A DNA stretch of 6,397 nucleotides. Source: Bacilli bacterium (GTDB lineage Bacteria; Bacillota_I; Bacilli_A; RF39; UBA660). Both the position numbers and the translations under genes were made by a program. Below are positions 5,048-6,397 of this stretch, one piece after another. Location: positions 1 through 6,397 of the forward strand of contig JAFPMR010000226.1 in assembly GCA_017411235.1 (NCBI GenBank), given 5' to 3'. Each line of letters opens with the position of its first letter. Positions within the stretch are counted from its first letter, which is position 1. Under the pieces are notes generated by a model. It searched no databases, had not been told where the DNA came from, and saw only the letters and a list, made by a program, of their open reading frames with translations.

Positions 5048-5725
5048 ATGAATAAAAAGAAAAAATTATTTCTATTTAGTTGTTTATTATTGTTAATAGC
5101 TATAGTGTATACATTCCTAGTAAAATATGTTGATGTATCAAACATAGCACCAGACGGATCAAAAGTTGGCTTTGCTACAGTAAATAGTAGCTTTAAAGAA
5201 ATGGTTGGACTTAAAATGGGATGGTATAAATTTACCAAATATTTAGGACTTGTACCAATTGCCATGTGTGGTTGTTATGCTTTATTAGGTTTATATCAAC
5301 TATTTAAAAACAAAGGCTTCAAAGGAGTAGATAAAAGAATCTATGCTTTAGGAGTATTCTATATAGTATTTGCTTTAGTATATTTCTTCTTTGAAAAAGT
5401 TGCTTTAAACTATCGTCCATTTATTATCGATGGTGAATTAGAAGCATCCTTCCCATCAACACACACACTACTTGCAGTATGTATTTGTGGATCAAGTTTA
5501 ATGGTAGCTAAATACTTTATTAAGAATGAAAAAATATTAAAAGCAACTAATATAATTACTTGGTTAGTAATGTTACTAATAGTAGTAGGAAGAACACTAT
5601 CAGGAGTTCACTGGTTAACAGATATTATTGGTGGTATTATCATTTCATTATTTATGCTTTCTGCTTTATATACTGTAATTAATATTATTAATGGTTTAGA
5701 AAGAAAGAAAACTAAGAATGACTAA
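5048..5725 (+). CDS. PAP2-family membrane phosphatase
   Basis: This 225-residue integral membrane protein belongs to the type 2 phosphatidic acid phosphatase family, which removes phosphate from lipid phosphates such as undecaprenyl pyrophosphate or phosphatidylglycerophosphate at the outer membrane face. About six hydrophobic segments are visible (7-26, 65-86, 97-115, 138-156, 166-181, 193-215). The three active-site motifs are present: EKVALNYRP (116-124), PSTH (136-139, H139 the general acid) and R182-T-L-S-G-V-H188-W-L-T-D192, matching Rx5HxxxD with H188 as the expected nucleophile. In motif 1 the usual K-x6-RP is shifted: Glu116 is at the Lys position and Lys117 follows. The loop before TM2 (about 27-63) is probably outside. 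The substrate cannot be read from sequence. The gene has its own promoter and overlaps the YcxB-like gene by 8 bases, so the two are co-expressed. Confidence 0.9.
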   Translation: MNKKKKLFLFSCLLLLIAIVYTFLVKYVDVSNIAPDGSKVGFATVNSSFKEMVGLKMGWYKFTKYLGLVPIAMCGCYALLGLYQLFKNKGFKGVDKRIYALGVFYIVFALVYFFFEKVALNYRPFIIDGELEASFPSTHTLLAVCICGSSLMVAKYFIKNEKILKATNIITWLVMLLIVVGRTLSGVHWLTDIIGGIIISLFMLSALYTVINIINGLERKKTKND

Positions 5726-6314
5726 AAAGAAAGAAATAAAAGTAGAATTAGAATATACCAAAGAAAATCTTAAAAAGTTTAATATTGTTGGTAGTAGTTT
5801 CTTTAGATGGTCAATATTACTATTACTAGTAATGTACACTGTCTTTCAAATATTATTCCTAGTAAATGGGAAAATAGAAATGACTTTAATAATAGTATCG
5901 TTATTTCTAATAGCAATATGTTATTTTTATGATTACTATCTATTTAACCTAACTTATAAAAGAACTAAAATAAATAACAACAACGAAGAACTTAAACTAA
6001 TCTTAAGATTTAGTGATAATCAAATAATATCTCAAAGAATTGATGATAAAAACGAATATACATATCCTTACAGTATTGTAAGAAAAATAATTGAAACAAA
6101 AGAAATGCTAATCGTTCTATTACAATATAGATTAGGATTTCCAATAATGAAATATAATACATCTTCTGAAGAAATAGAAAGCATTAAAAAGAAAGTATTA
6201 GAAAAAAATCCTCACGTAAAACTAAGAAAATATCATCCTTACAAATCATGGGTTTTATTAATATTTGTTGCAATAAATGCTATCTTTTTAGGCATTTTCT
6301 TTGCTCTAAAATAA
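5718..6314 (+). CDS. YcxB-like membrane protein, function unknown
   Basis: This 198-residue protein starts with a charged segment (1-20) and two close TM helices (about 31-49 and 54-74), continues with a cytoplasmic domain (about 85-165), and ends in a third TM helix (178-196). The middle domain has the pattern of YcxB-like C-terminal domains: LILRFSDNQIISQRI (94-108), then YPYSIVRKIIETKEMLIVLL (116-135), GFPIMKYN (140-147) and a final helix EEIESIKKKVLEKN (151-164). Such proteins are common in Bacillota, with no known function. A TM helix after the domain is less usual. Start ATG 5718 lies inside the PAP2 gene, giving an 8-base overlap (ATGACTAA); no good SD is seen, only an A/G-rich stretch, so translation is probably coupled to PAP2. 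That pairing suggests an envelope role but does not prove it. Confidence 0.8.
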   Translation: MTKKKEIKVELEYTKENLKKFNIVGSSFFRWSILLLLVMYTVFQILFLVNGKIEMTLIIVSLFLIAICYFYDYYLFNLTYKRTKINNNNEELKLILRFSDNQIISQRIDDKNEYTYPYSIVRKIIETKEMLIVLLQYRLGFPIMKYNTSSEEIESIKKKVLEKNPHVKLRKYHPYKSWVLLIFVAINAIFLGIFFALK

Positions 6315-6322
6315 TGTATACG

Positions 6323-6355
6323 AAAAGTAGACAAAAAATGTCTACTTTTATTTTT
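6323..6355 (+). terminator. Intrinsic terminator of the PAP2/YcxB-like operon
   Basis: A stem of 11 bp (6323-6333 with 6339-6349; core AAAAGTAGAC with GTCTACTTTT) encloses five A and is followed by TTTTATTTTT (6346-6355). The A-run at 6323-6326 could let it act weakly on the other strand too. It starts nine bases after the stop of the YcxB-like gene. Confidence 0.9.
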
Positions 6356-6397
6356 ATGTGTAAAGTATTTTAAAAATAATAAAAATATTACAGCATA
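6356..6397. other. AT-rich stretch at the window edge, no feature recognised
   Basis: These last 42 bases are almost all A and T. No open frame, hairpin or TGnTATAAT promoter like those upstream of the other genes can be seen. It is probably the start of the next intergenic region, cut by the window end. Confidence 0.5.

Overview
The window is visibly very AT-rich. Promoters, Shine-Dalgarno (SD) sites and intrinsic terminators are of the Gram-positive type, and TGA is used as a stop (after the flavodoxin gene at 1054-1056) and never read as Trp. This suggests a low-GC member of the Bacillota, perhaps one of the uncultured, small-genome gut Bacilli lineages; the lineage is inferred from composition and gene content only. 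It looks like a compact chromosomal segment. I see no mobile element, CRISPR array, tRNA, rRNA or phage gene, and no gap between genes exceeds about 60 bases apart from the 83 bases after the last gene.

Layout. (1) 2-565: 3' part of a cation diffusion facilitator (CDF) metal exporter with a natural His-rich tail, closed by a terminator. (2) 619-1056 and 1085-1801: a small flavodoxin-like protein, then a membrane-anchored TIM44-like protein with a C-terminal zinc ribbon, probably co-transcribed. (3) 1828-2652, minus strand: a membrane-anchored protein with a Lys/Glu linker and two related extracellular domains, converging on the zinc-ribbon gene at a shared bidirectional terminator. (4) 2716-4065: a MEMO-AMMECR1 fusion (AmmeMemoRadiSam system proteins B and A in one chain), divergent from the minus-strand gene. 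(5) 4124-4996: a second CDF-type transporter with a changed metal site. (6) 5048-5725 and 5718-6314: a PAP2-family membrane phosphatase overlapping by 8 bases a YcxB-like membrane protein, closed by a terminator at 6323-6355.

The genes do not form an obvious pathway. Shared themes are metal handling (two CDF proteins, metal-site residues in the MEMO domain, a zinc ribbon) and the cell envelope (six of the eight proteins are membrane proteins). They are mostly independent transcription units.

The most striking signal is regulatory. Five genes are preceded by the same compact module: an extended -10 (TGnTATAAT or one mismatch), exactly six bases, then the first purine of the SD, then 3-8 bases and ATG. 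The expected +1 would fall on the SD itself, giving 5' leaders of only about 9-13 bases. In three cases the module abuts or overlaps the T-tract of the previous gene's terminator, so the place for a -35 box lies inside the terminator hairpin. I did not find a convincing new multi-gene defence or biosynthetic system.
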